From the NCBI RefSeq assembly GCF_014205135.1, contig NZ_JACHMY010000001.1, forward strand, positions 5,456,001-5,520,000: a stretch of DNA of 64,000 nucleotides, read 5' to 3'. This DNA is from Kribbella italica. GTDB lineage: Bacteria > Actinomycetota > Actinomycetes > Propionibacteriales > Kribbellaceae. Below, one piece after another: positions 8,267-16,346 of the stretch (the stretch's first letter is position 1; each line of letters starts with the position of its first letter). Made by a program: the position numbers and the translations under genes. The notes under the pieces were generated by a model. That model was not told the DNA's origin and did not search any database. It saw only the letters and a program-made list of their open reading frames with translations.

Positions 8267-9139
8267 ATGGCCAACCTTTCTCAGTGGATCGAGGGTGCCC
8301 GCCCCAGGACACTGCCTGCCGCCGTCGCCCCCGTCCTCGTCGGCACCGGCGCGGCGGCCTACCTGGACGGGTTCGTCTGGTGGAAGGCGCTGCTGGCCCT
8401 CGGGGTCGCCCTGGCGCTGCAGATCGGCGTGAACTACGCCAACGACTACAGCGACGGCATCCGCGGGACGGACGAGGTCCGGGTCGGCCCGCTGCGGCTG
8501 GTCGGGTCGAAGGTGGCCACGCCGCGCGCGGTGAAGACCGCTGCGTTCACCTGCTTCGGCGTGGGCGCCGCGCTGGGGATCGTGCTCTGCGCGACGTCCA
8601 CCTGGTGGCTGCTGGTCGCGGGGGCCGCGTCGCTGGTCGGTGCGTGGTTCTACACGGGCGGCAAGTCGCCGTACGGGTACCGCGCGCTGGGCGAGGTCAG
8701 CGTGTTCCTGTTCTTCGGGCTGGTCGCAGTGCTCGGTACGACGTACGTGCAGGCCGAGCGGCTGCACTGGACGGCCGTGGCCGGGGCTGTCGCGATCGGC
8801 GCGATCGCCTGCGCGCTGCTGGTCGCCAACAACCTGCGCGACATCCCCACCGACAGCACCACCGGCAAGCGCACGCTGGCCGTGGTGATCGGCGCGGCCC
8901 GCTCCCGCCAGCTGTACGCCGGACTGATCGCCCTGGCCTTCATCCTGGCGGCCCTGTCCGCACTGGCCACCCCCTGGACCCTCCTGGCCCTGATCGCCCT
9001 CCCCCTGGCGGTCAAGTCAGTCCGGGTAGTAGTCAGCGACGCTGTAGGTCCAGCCCTCATTCCAGTGCTGAAAGGCACCGGCCTCACCGAACTGGTGTAC
9101 GCCGTTGGTCTGACTGCTGGTCTCTTCCTCGGCAGTTGA
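8267..9139 (+). CDS. menA: 1,4-dihydroxy-2-naphthoate polyprenyltransferase
   Basis: UbiA-superfamily membrane prenyltransferase (290 residues) that attaches the polyprenyl chain to DHNA to give demethylmenaquinone. The Asp-rich motif is NDYSDGIRGTD near residue 65; the second polar motif is NNLRDIPTDSTTGKRTLAV near 186. Eight or nine hydrophobic helices are visible. It is transcribed divergently from menE across a 61-bp gap, so both men units can be controlled from one promoter region. It converges with cds1 with only 3 bp between the stop codons. Confidence 0.95.
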   Translation: MANLSQWIEGARPRTLPAAVAPVLVGTGAAAYLDGFVWWKALLALGVALALQIGVNYANDYSDGIRGTDEVRVGPLRLVGSKVATPRAVKTAAFTCFGVGAALGIVLCATSTWWLLVAGAASLVGAWFYTGGKSPYGYRALGEVSVFLFFGLVAVLGTTYVQAERLHWTAVAGAVAIGAIACALLVANNLRDIPTDSTTGKRTLAVVIGAARSRQLYAGLIALAFILAALSALATPWTLLALIALPLAVKSVRVVVSDAVGPALIPVLKGTGLTELVYAVGLTAGLFLGS

Positions 9140-9142
9140 GAA

Positions 9143-10252
9143 CTACTCCCTCCACAACCCCGTTTCGGCGAAGCCGCGGAGGGTGTCCTCGTACGGGGTG
9201 ATGTCGATGCTGTTGCCGTGCAGCCAGTCGTCGTCGTAGTACGTGTTCGTGTAGCGCTCGCCGCCGTCGCACAGCAGCGTGACGATGCTCCCGCGCTGCC
9301 CCATCCGGCGCATCTCGGCGGCCAGCCGCAGCGAGCCCCACAGGTTGGTCCCGGTCGAACCGCCGACCAGCCGCCCGGTGACCCGCGAGCAGAACCGCAT
9401 CGCCGCGATCGACGCCGCGTCCGGGACCGCGATCATCCGGTCCACCACGCCCGGCACGAACGACGGCTCGACCCGCGGCCGGCCGATGCCCTCGATCCGC
9501 GACGGCCGCCCGGTCGCGAAGTCGCTGTCCGAGGCCTCGAACCCCGGGAAGAACGCCGACCCCTCCGGGTCTACCACCGCGACCGACGTCTCGTGCCGCT
9601 GGTAGCGCACGTACCGCCCGATCGTCGCCGACGTACCGCCGGTCCCCGCGCCGACCACGACCCAGGTCGGCACCGGGTGCTGCTCGAGCGCGAGCTGCCC
9701 GAAGATCGACTCGGCGATGTTGTTGTTGCCCCGCCAGTCGGTCGCCCGCTCGGCGTACGTGAACTGGTCCATGTAGTGCCCGCCGGTCTCCTCGGCCAGC
9801 CGCTTCGCCTCGCCGTAGATCTGCCCCGACCGCTCGACGAAGTGGCACCGCCCGCCGTGGAACTCGATCAGCTGGATCTTCTCCGGGCTCGTCGACGCCG
9901 GCATCACCGCCACGAACGGCAGCCCGAGCAGCCGCGCGAAGTACGCCTCGCTGACCGCGGTCGACCCGCTGGACGCCTCGATGACGGTCGTCCCCTCGCG
10001 GATCCACCCGTTGCACAGTGCGTACAGGAACAGCGACCGCGCCAGCCGGTGCTTCAACGAGCCGGTCGGATGCACGGACTCGTCCTTCAGGTACAGGTCG
10101 ACCCCGCTCATCGCCGGCATCGGGAACACGTGCAGATGCGTGTCCGCACTCCGGTTGGCATCCGCGTCGACCACCCTGACCGCCTCGGACACCCACGCCC
10201 GCTGCTTGTCGTCCCGCCGGTCAACTTCCCTGCACGCCAACAGCTCACTCAT
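9143..10252 (-). CDS. cds1: PLP-dependent cysteine desulfhydrase, Cds1 type
   Basis: Fold-type II PLP enzyme of the cysteine synthase/CBS family, about 369 residues. The PLP lysine is in [14 protein letters not shown] near residue 70; the asparagine loop is [14 protein letters not shown]; the glycine-rich phosphate loop is [16 protein letters not shown]. Long stretches ([33 protein letters not shown]) match, from memory, the mycobacterial L-cysteine desulfhydrase Cds1, which yields sulfide, pyruvate and ammonia. I took the ATG at 10252; GTG at 10258 is possible. No clear Shine-Dalgarno precedes it, and the MITE-like element begins only 9 bp upstream, so native expression signals may have been displaced. 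Confidence 0.88.
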   Translation of the reverse strand: MSELLACREVDRRDDKQRAWVSEAVRVVDADANRSADTHLHVFPMPAMSGVDLYLKDESVHPTGSLKHRLARSLFLYALCNGWIREGTTVIEASSGSTAVSEAYFARLLGLPFVAVMPASTSPEKIQLIEFHGGRCHFVERSGQIYGEAKRLAEETGGHYMDQFTYAERATDWRGNNNIAESIFGQLALEQHPVPTWVVVGAGTGGTSATIGRYVRYQRHETSVAVVDPEGSAFFPGFEASDSDFATGRPSRIEGIGRPRVEPSFVPGVVDRMIAVPDAASIAAMRFCSRVTGRLVGGSTGTNLWGSLRLAAEMRRMGQRGSIVTLLCDGGERYTNTYYDDDWLHGNSIDITPYEDTLRGFAETGLWRE

Positions 10253-10261
10253 GGCCACAGG

Positions 10262-10431
10262 CTAGGGCATGTCTCCCGCTTCCCCGCCGTAGCGAGCAGG
10301 TGCCCGGCGCGGTAGCTCGGTGCGCGGGAGACGAGCGCTGCGATGCGAAGCATCGTGAGCTTGGCTCCCGTGCAGCGAGATGCCGTGCCGGGTGCCGCGC
10401 AGTAGGCGGGGAAGCGGGAGACATGCCCTAG
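10262..10431. mobile_element. MITE-like 170-bp palindromic element
   Basis: Perfect 27-bp terminal inverted repeats at 10262-10288 and 10405-10431 (outer end CTAGGGCATGTCTCCCG). The inner arms also pair imperfectly, and a 6-bp hairpin with a GAA loop (CGATGC/GCATCG, 10341-10355) sits at the exact centre. The outermost CTAG is its own complement and could be a 4-bp target duplication, leaving 23-bp TIRs starting GGCATGTCTCCC. No transposase is encoded. It lies between cds1 and a plus-strand membrane protein gene. No second copy was noticed in this window. Confidence 0.75.
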
Positions 10432-10498
10432 GGCTACTCGCCGGATCTTGAGTATTCCTACTCTCTGCAACCAGGGCCGCCCCCGGCACGATCGGGTC

Positions 10499-10855
10499 AT
10501 GATCCCACTGGGTTTCGAGTTGCAGCTGTCGGCGACGGAGCAGGTCGTGCTGCTCGTCGTACTGGGGTTGCTGGCGACCGCCGCGGCGGTGCCGGCGAGC
10601 GTGCCGCTGGCTGCCGTGGGGGTGCTCAGGGCCCGGCGGGACGGGCGGTCGGCGGCTGGGCGTGGAGTCTGGTTCTGGGCCTGCGGTACGGCGCTGAGCT
10701 GGGCGACGATGATCGGTTGCCACAACCTGCAACTGGGCTGGTGGGCGGTGCCTTGCGGGTGGGTGCCGGGGCTGGTGGCCGCTTGGCTGTTACGGCCCGG
10801 ACCCTCGGGCCCGGTACTTTGGGAGGAAGCACGCCGACCCGTGGGGGAACGATGA
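10499..10855 (+). CDS. Small hypothetical membrane protein
   Basis: 118 residues, not recognised as a named family. There are three hydrophobic segments: QVVLLVVLGLLATAAAVPA near residue 17, VWFWACGTALSWATMIG near 55, and WVPGLVAAWLL near 88, ending with a short polar tail. The ATG at 10499 follows the palindromic element by 67 bp. Its stop overlaps the start of the M48 peptidase gene (ATGA), so the two are translationally coupled and the protein may serve as a membrane partner for that protease; this is an inference from position only. Confidence 0.65.
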   Translation: MIPLGFELQLSATEQVVLLVVLGLLATAAAVPASVPLAAVGVLRARRDGRSAAGRGVWFWACGTALSWATMIGCHNLQLGWWAVPCGWVPGLVAAWLLRPGPSGPVLWEEARRPVGER

Positions 10856-11868
10856 CCGACAACGACGAACGGCCGACCCGCCAGCGGGTGACGCTGACCG
10901 ACATCAGTTCGCGGGCCTGGGAGCACCCGGCCGACCGCGGAGCCCTGGTCGCGCTGCGGCAGCTCAAGGGGTTCGACTTCGTGCTCCGGAAGATGTCCGG
11001 GCTGATCAACGAGCGCGCCTTCCGGCTGCAGTTCCTCGGCTCGGCGATCAAGGTCGACGAGCGCCAGTTCCCGAAGGTGCACCGGCTCTACACCGAGGCG
11101 GCCGCCACCCTCGACGTCCGGCAGCTGCCCGAGCTGTTCGTCACCAACAGCCCGATCTGGAACGCCGTCACGATCGGCATGGACCGGCCGTTCATCGTCG
11201 TGAACAGCTCGCTGGTCCAGGGCCTGGACGAGGAGGAGCTGCGCTTCATCCTCGGCCACGAGCTCGGCCACGCCCAGAGCGGGCACGCGCTGTACCAGTC
11301 GCTCCTGCTCTGGCTGATGCGGCTGACCGGCGCGATCAACTGGATGCCGATCGGCGCGCTCGGGATCCGGGCCATCATCGCCGCCCTGCACGAGTGGTCC
11401 CGCAAGGCCGAGCTGTCCGGCGACCGCGCCGGCCTGCTCGCCGTCCAGGACCCGGCGGTCGCGCTGCGGGTGCAGATGAAGCTCGCGTCCGGCGGTCAGC
11501 TCGACCAGCTCGACACCACCGCGTTCCTGGCCCAGGGCACCGAGTACGAGAGCTCCGGCGACCTGCGCGACTCGGTCCTCAAGCTGCTGCTGCTCGAGGC
11601 CCAGACCCACCCGCTGGCCGTCATCCGTGCGCACGAGCTGCGCCGCTGGGTCGACGAGGGCGAGTACACGACGATCGTGTCCGGCGACTACCCCAAGCGC
11701 CAGGACGACGGCGACGCCTCGATGACCCAGGAGGCGAAGAACGCGGCCAAGTCGTACTCCGACGCCTTCGCCCGCTCCCAGGACCCGCTGGCCAAGTTCC
11801 TCCGCGACCTCGGCGACGGCCTCGGCGGCGTCCGCGACTGGGTCAGCTCGAAATTCCCCCCGCGCTGA
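10852..11868 (+). CDS. M48-family zinc metallopeptidase
   Basis: 338 residues. The zinc-binding motif HELGHAQSGH is near residue 135, and the downstream Glu ligand is in SRKAELSGDRAGLLA near 188; both match M48 (HtpX/Ste24-like) enzymes. A hydrophobic segment (SLLLWLMRLTGAINW, then IGALGIRAIIAAL) lies between them. There is no N-terminal signal peptide and no HtpX-type N-terminal pair of membrane helices, so it is a soluble or peripherally bound variant of the kind common in actinobacteria. The C-terminal 50 residues are charged and may be flexible. It starts in a 4-bp overlap with the preceding small membrane protein. Confidence 0.88.
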   Translation: MTDNDERPTRQRVTLTDISSRAWEHPADRGALVALRQLKGFDFVLRKMSGLINERAFRLQFLGSAIKVDERQFPKVHRLYTEAAATLDVRQLPELFVTNSPIWNAVTIGMDRPFIVVNSSLVQGLDEEELRFILGHELGHAQSGHALYQSLLLWLMRLTGAINWMPIGALGIRAIIAALHEWSRKAELSGDRAGLLAVQDPAVALRVQMKLASGGQLDQLDTTAFLAQGTEYESSGDLRDSVLKLLLLEAQTHPLAVIRAHELRRWVDEGEYTTIVSGDYPKRQDDGDASMTQEAKNAAKSYSDAFARSQDPLAKFLRDLGDGLGGVRDWVSSKFPPR

Positions 11869-11893
11869 GGCCGTCGTACGAGATGCTTGGCCG

Positions 11894-12376
11894 GTGACGG
11901 AACTGCAGGTACTCACACCGGACGACTGGAAGGCCTGGCGCGAGCTGCGGCTGGCGGCTCTCTCCGAGGCGCCGGCCGCTTTCGGGTCCCGGTACGAGGA
12001 CTGGGTGGACGCCGAGGAGGACCGCTGGCGGGCCCGGCTGTCGGTGCCGGGCTCGTACTGCGTGATCGTGTCGCTCGACGGTGTGCCGTCGGGGATGGCC
12101 GGTGGCATGCCGGCCGACGAGGACGAAGTGCGCCACCTGGTGTCGATGTGGGTCTCCCCCGCCGCCCGGGGACACGGACTCGGTGACCGGCTGATGGGTG
12201 CCGTCGAGAACTGGGCGCGCGCTGAAGGCGCTCACGCCGTCGAGCTGTCCGTTGTCCAGGGCAACGACAACGCGCACGCCCTCTACCTGCGCCACGGCTA
12301 CGCCCTCACCGACAAGCCCGGCGACCTGATGCCCGACGGCATCCACCGCGAGTTGGTGCTCCGCAAGACTTTATGA
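11894..12376 (+). CDS. GNAT-family N-acetyltransferase
   Basis: 160 residues with a standard single GNAT domain. The acetyl-CoA pyrophosphate loop is in VSPAARGHGLGDRLM near residue 88, and the late beta-strand/helix signature is NDNAHALYLRHGYAL near 125. The start is the GTG at 11894, 25 bp after the protease stop. The acceptor substrate cannot be predicted; the sequence style (LRLAALSEAPAAFGS) is that of small-molecule or N-terminal acetylating enzymes. Confidence 0.88.
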   Translation: MTELQVLTPDDWKAWRELRLAALSEAPAAFGSRYEDWVDAEEDRWRARLSVPGSYCVIVSLDGVPSGMAGGMPADEDEVRHLVSMWVSPAARGHGLGDRLMGAVENWARAEGAHAVELSVVQGNDNAHALYLRHGYALTDKPGDLMPDGIHRELVLRKTL

Positions 12377-12414
12377 AGTTGCTCCCCGGCTGAGGACTGG
12401 GCAGGCTGCTGGGT

Positions 12415-13569
12415 ATGGCCGACTGGATCAGCACGCCCATCACCCCTGAGCTCGTGCGCGGCGCCGTCGAGCTGGAGCAGACGCCGTACGGCGTGCTGCC
12501 GCACCGGCTCGGGGCACTGGGCCGGAAGCAGAACGTCGACGGCCAGCTGGCGATGGCGGAGGCTCAGCCGTCCGGTGTCCGGCTGGCCTTCAGGAGTACG
12601 GCGACGGAGATCGAGCTCGACGCACTCCCGACGAAGATGGAGTTCGTCGGCGCACCTCCGCGACCGGACGGTCTTTGGGATCTCCTGGTCGACGGCGAGC
12701 TCGCCGCGCAAGGGACGGTCGGCGGCGGCAACGTGCTGACCATCGACTTGGCCACGGGCAGCAGGGAGACCACGCCCGGACCGGTCGGGTCCGTTCGCTT
12801 CAGCAACCTACCGACCGCCGCCAAGGACATCGAGATCTGGCTGCCCCACAACGAGATCACGCAACTCGTTGCCCTCCGCACCAATGCGCCGGTCGAGCCG
12901 GCCACCGCCACCGGCCGGCGCGTCTGGCTGCACCACGGCAGCTCGATCTCGCACGGCTCCAACGCCGACAGCCCGACCCGGATCTGGCCCGCCGTCGCCG
13001 CTCGCCTCGCCGGCGTCGAACTGACCAATCTCGGCTACGGCGGCAGCGCCCTGCTCGACCCGTTCACCGCCCGGACGATGCGTGACCTCCCGGCCGACCT
13101 GATCAGCGTCAAGTTCGGCATCAACCTCGTGAACGCCGACCTGATGCGTCTGCGCGCACTCGGCCCCGCCGTCCACAACTTCCTCGACCTCGTCCGCGAG
13201 GGTCACCCGACCACACCGCTGCTGGTGATCTCGTCCATCTACTGCCCGATCCAGGAGCACACCCCCGGCCCACTGGCACCCGACTTCGCCGACGGCACGG
13301 TCGCCTTCAAGGCCACCGGCAACCCCGAAGAAGTTGCCGCCGGCAAGCTCACGCTGACCGTCGTCCGCGCCGAGCTGGCCCGCATCACCGCCGCCCGCGC
13401 CGAGGACGACCCCAATCTCCACTACCTCGACGGCCTCACCCTGTACGGCGAAGCCGACCACACCGAGCTCCCGCTGCCCGACCGCCTCCACCCCGACACC
13501 GCCACCCACCAGCGGATCGCCGAGCGCTTCGTCGCCGAGGCCTTCACCAACGGTCCCTTCAAGGGCTGA
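12415..13569 (+). CDS. SGNH/GDSL-type hydrolase with N-terminal beta domain
   Basis: 384 residues without a signal peptide. The N-terminal 165 residues are beta-rich and resemble the accessory domain of carbohydrate-esterase-like GDSL proteins. The hydrolase half begins at WLHHGSSISHGSNA near residue 177 (block I nucleophile Ser), with LGYGGSALLD (block II Gly), VKFGINLVNADLM (block III Asn) and LPLPDRLHPD (block V Asp/His) near 350. All four blocks are present, so it should be active, probably as a sugar or lipid deacylase. A strong hairpin follows 13 bp after the stop. Confidence 0.85.
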   Translation: MADWISTPITPELVRGAVELEQTPYGVLPHRLGALGRKQNVDGQLAMAEAQPSGVRLAFRSTATEIELDALPTKMEFVGAPPRPDGLWDLLVDGELAAQGTVGGGNVLTIDLATGSRETTPGPVGSVRFSNLPTAAKDIEIWLPHNEITQLVALRTNAPVEPATATGRRVWLHHGSSISHGSNADSPTRIWPAVAARLAGVELTNLGYGGSALLDPFTARTMRDLPADLISVKFGINLVNADLMRLRALGPAVHNFLDLVREGHPTTPLLVISSIYCPIQEHTPGPLAPDFADGTVAFKATGNPEEVAAGKLTLTVVRAELARITAARAEDDPNLHYLDGLTLYGEADHTELPLPDRLHPDTATHQRIAERFVAEAFTNGPFKG

Positions 13570-13582
13570 CCAGGAAACGACG

Positions 13583-13619
13583 AAGGGCCGCATCTCCCGC
13601 CCCCGGGGATACGGCCCTT
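13583..13619. terminator. Bidirectional hairpin terminator
   Basis: AAGGGCCG at 13583-13590 pairs with CGGCCCTT at 13612-13619, with further pairing inside (CTCCC/GGGGAT region). It sits between the converging hydrolase (ends 13569) and DHA2 exporter (ends 13636) genes. Confidence 0.75.
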
Positions 13620-13635
13620 CTGTCTGTGGCGAGCG

Positions 13636-15201
13636 TCAGCCGATGTGGACGCCGCCCGGCTTGCCGTCTCCTGCCAGGTCCTTGGCCTTGACCGACAGCC
13701 CCAGCAGGGTGATCAGCGCCGCGCCGAGGATGATGAACGCCGACACCGTGAACGCCTGGGTGAACCCGTGCGTAGTGGCGACCGCGGTGAACTGGCCCTC
13801 GAGCTGCTTGAGCTGAGCCGGCGACTGACCGGACTCTGCGGCCTTCTGCAGGCCCGGGGCGAGCTCGGTGAACTTGTCCTTGATCGCGTTCGCCGAGACC
13901 GTGCCCAGCAGCGCCAGGCCGACCGCGCCACCGATCTGCTGGACCGTGTTCAGCACCGCCGAACCGACTCCCGAGTCCTCGTCGGCCACACCGGAGACCG
14001 CGGTCAGGGTGAGCGGTACGAAGATCAGGCCCATCCCGAACGACAGCAGCAGGACGAACGGCAGCACGTGCGTCAGGTACGACGAGTCGACCTCGAGCCG
14101 GGAGAAGCCCCACATGCCGAGGCCGGCCAGGACCGCACCGGTGCCGGCGATCCAGCGTGGGTCGATCCGGGCGATCAGGGTCGAGGCGACCTGGGCCGCG
14201 ACCACGATGCCGAGGCTGAACGGCAGGAAGGCGAACCCGGTCTTCAGCGCGCTGTAGCCGAGAATGTTCTGGATGTAGATCCCGAGGAAGTAGAACATCG
14301 AGAACATCGCCGCACCCACGATCAGCATCACGAAGAAGCTGACGCCCCGGGTGCGATTGGCCAGGATCCGGAACGGCATCAGCGCGTGCTTCGACCGCGC
14401 CTCGATCACCAGGAAGGCGGCCAGCAGCAACAGGCCTCCGATGATGAAGAGCAGGGTGTAACGGTCCCCCCACCCGGCGGAGCCCGCGTGGGTCAGGCCG
14501 TAGACCAGCGAGGTCAGACCCAGCGTTCCCGTGACCGCACCCGGCAGGTCGAACTTGCCGTGCTGCCGGGCCGACTCTCCCAGGTACCGGATTGCCAGTA
14601 CGGCGACGATCAGGCCGATCGGGGTGTTGATGAAGAAGGTCCAGCGCCACGACGCCTCGGTCAGGGCCCCACCGAGGATCAGGCCGACCGCGGCCCCCGC
14701 GCCCGACATGGCGGCGTACACGGCCATCGCGCGGTTGCGCTCCTTGCCGGCCGGGAAGGTGGTGGTGATCAGGGCCAGGGCGTTCGGCGAGGCGGCCGCG
14801 GCCGCGACGCCCTGCAGGATCCGGCTGGCGAGCAGGATCGTCTCGTTCTGCGCGATGCCCCCGATGAACGACGCGACACCGAACAGCACGACGCCGAACA
14901 TGAACACCTTGCGGCGCCCGAGGATGTCACCGATCCGGCCGCCGAGCAGCAGCAGCCCGCCGAAGGCCAGCGCGTACGCGTTGACCACCCAGGGCAGGGA
15001 GCCGTTGCTGAAACCGAGATCGGTCTGGATGTGCGGGAGCGCGATGTTGACGATGGTGCCGTCCAGCACCACCATCAGCTGCGCCATGCTGATCAGCGCG
15101 AGCGCGATCCCGAGGTTGCGGTGACCGTGAGCCGCGGGCTCGGCGCCCGTGTCGACCGGCCGCCCCTCGGGCGGATCGGCCTTGACGACGTCTTCGGACA
15201 T
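13636..15201 (-). CDS. MFS drug exporter, DHA2 (EmrB/QacA) family, 14 TMS
   Basis: 521 residues. Motif C-like and DHA2 hallmarks are present: the first helix carries MVVLDGTIVNIALPHIQTDL (motif D1 of 14-TMS drug:H+ antiporters), followed by GRIGDILGRRKVF (motif A) and LGLILGG-type sequence in helix 5. About 14 hydrophobic helices are visible, with a polar loop of about 45 residues (ELAPGLQKAAESGQSPAQLK) before the last helix, as usual in this family. The ATG is at 15199-15201. It lies 62 bp downstream of a TetR gene on the same strand, a typical regulator-exporter operon. Confidence 0.92.
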   Translation of the reverse strand: MSEDVVKADPPEGRPVDTGAEPAAHGHRNLGIALALISMAQLMVVLDGTIVNIALPHIQTDLGFSNGSLPWVVNAYALAFGGLLLLGGRIGDILGRRKVFMFGVVLFGVASFIGGIAQNETILLASRILQGVAAAAASPNALALITTTFPAGKERNRAMAVYAAMSGAGAAVGLILGGALTEASWRWTFFINTPIGLIVAVLAIRYLGESARQHGKFDLPGAVTGTLGLTSLVYGLTHAGSAGWGDRYTLLFIIGGLLLLAAFLVIEARSKHALMPFRILANRTRGVSFFVMLIVGAAMFSMFYFLGIYIQNILGYSALKTGFAFLPFSLGIVVAAQVASTLIARIDPRWIAGTGAVLAGLGMWGFSRLEVDSSYLTHVLPFVLLLSFGMGLIFVPLTLTAVSGVADEDSGVGSAVLNTVQQIGGAVGLALLGTVSANAIKDKFTELAPGLQKAAESGQSPAQLKQLEGQFTAVATTHGFTQAFTVSAFIILGAALITLLGLSVKAKDLAGDGKPGGVHIG

Positions 15202-15263
15202 AACTGGAAATCCCCTCTTGGGTGGTACTGGCTTGTCTGGGTCGCCGACCGGCCCCACACCGG

Positions 15264-15875
15264 TCAGCGCGCCTGCGACCCCCGCGCCGCAGGCAGGATC
15301 ACGTGGTCGATCACTCGCAGGATCAGGTCTTCGGTCGGCTCGACCCCGAGCACGAACGCGTGGTGGATGATGACGGCCGGCAAGGTCTGGGACAGCAGCT
15401 CGACGTCGACGTCGGCCGCGATCTCGCCGCGCTCGACGGCCCGGGAGTAGACGCGGGCGGTCAGCCCGAGCCGCGGCTTCAGGAAGCGTTCCTTGAAGGC
15501 CAGCTGCAGGTCGTCGTCGCGGTGCAGAGCGGTCAGCAGCCCGGCCATCACCGACATCGGCATCTCGTCGGTGAACCCGCCCTCGTTGCACGACAGCGCG
15601 ATCAGGTCGCCGCGCAGGCTGCCGGTGTCGACCTCTTCCGGGATCGGGCACCCCTTGGCCCGGCTGATCGCGTCGACGACCAGCTCGGCCTTGCTCGTCC
15701 AGCGCCGGTACAGCGTCGCCTTGCTGGCCTTGGCGGCGGTGGCCACCGCGTCCATCGTCAGCCGGTCGTACCCCAGCTCCGCGACCAGCTCGACGGTCGC
15801 GTCGAGGATCTCGTCCTCACGCCCACCCTCGACCCGCGGACGCTGACGGGGTCCGGCCTCGGCAACTTCGGTCAT
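15264..15875 (-). CDS. TetR-family repressor of the DHA2 exporter
   Basis: 203 residues. The N-terminal HTH is clear: EILDATVELVAELGYDRLTMDAVATAAKAS followed by KATLYRRWTSKAELV. The C-terminal domain contains long helices of the kind that bind hydrophobic ligands. The ATG at 15873-15875 is preferred; upstream in-frame codons would extend into a perfect 17-bp palindrome (15909-15925) that is best read as its operator. It is the promoter-proximal gene, with the exporter following, so autoregulation with ligand-induced efflux is expected. Confidence 0.9.
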   Translation of the reverse strand: MTEVAEAGPRQRPRVEGGREDEILDATVELVAELGYDRLTMDAVATAAKASKATLYRRWTSKAELVVDAISRAKGCPIPEEVDTGSLRGDLIALSCNEGGFTDEMPMSVMAGLLTALHRDDDLQLAFKERFLKPRLGLTARVYSRAVERGEIAADVDVELLSQTLPAVIIHHAFVLGVEPTEDLILRVIDHVILPAARGSQAR

Positions 15876-15908
15876 GTTCACCCTGTGTGATCGGAAAGCG
15901 ACAGATAG

Positions 15909-15925
15909 AACGAAACGGTTTCGTT
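15909..15925. promoter_or_regulatory. TetR operator, perfect 17-bp palindrome
   Basis: AACGAAAC (15909-15916), one central base, then GTTTCGTT (15918-15925). It lies 34 bp upstream of the TetR start. The AAAC/GTTT core is common for TetR repressors that guard their own exporter. Confidence 0.82.
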
Positions 15926-16039
15926 TCATCCACCACGTTACGACTCATGTGAAGAAGTGCACAAGCGATTTTCGGGCAAACTTCGACGTGGCCTGGGTCA
16001 CTCTGCGTACCACTCGATCAGCTGGTACGAAAAACAGAA

Positions 16040-16069
16040 GACCCCGCCGACCAGCAGGTCGACGGGGTC
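16040..16069 (-). terminator. Intrinsic terminator of the hemL-DUF4229 operon
   Basis: GACCCCG/CGGGGTC plus GACC/GGTC form an 11-bp interrupted stem with an AGCA loop. On the minus strand it is followed by a T-rich run (TTCTGTTTTT), as expected for factor-independent termination after the DUF4229 gene. Confidence 0.8.
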
Positions 16070-16082
16070 GTAGGCCCGTGGA

Positions 16083-16334
16083 TCAGTCCTCGTCCTCGGC
16101 CTTCCGGGCCGTTTCCAGCCGCTCGGTCATCCGGGCCGCGCGCGTCTCGATCCGCGCCGCCAGCCGGTCCCGCCAGGCCCGCAGCACGAAGATCGACAGG
16201 ATCGACGACACGATCAGGGCGATCAGCAGCAGCGGGAACACCGACAGCCAGGTGCTCAACGCGAACCACAGCACCGCGAACGACGCGGCGAACAAGGCCA
16301 GCCGCAACCCGGTGTAGACAGCGAATTCCTTCAT
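16083..16334 (-). CDS. DUF4229-type small membrane protein
   Basis: 83 residues: two adjacent hydrophobic helices (LALFAASFAVLWFAL and FPLLLIALIVSSILSIFVL) and a long charged C-terminal helix rich in Arg/Glu. The layout matches actinobacterial DUF4229 proteins, which are often found beside cytochrome c maturation or menaquinone genes. Function is not known. It follows ccsB by 12 bp and ends the operon just before the terminator at 16040. Confidence 0.8.
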   Translation of the reverse strand: MKEFAVYTGLRLALFAASFAVLWFALSTWLSVFPLLLIALIVSSILSIFVLRAWRDRLAARIETRAARMTERLETARKAEDED

Positions 16335-16346
16335 ACCGGCACTCTC

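Noticed and set aside
10249-12108. A 619-codon minus-strand frame covering the palindromic element and the M48 gene
   Set aside because: Low-complexity translation; the plus strand encodes an M48 protease with HELGH and coupled neighbours.
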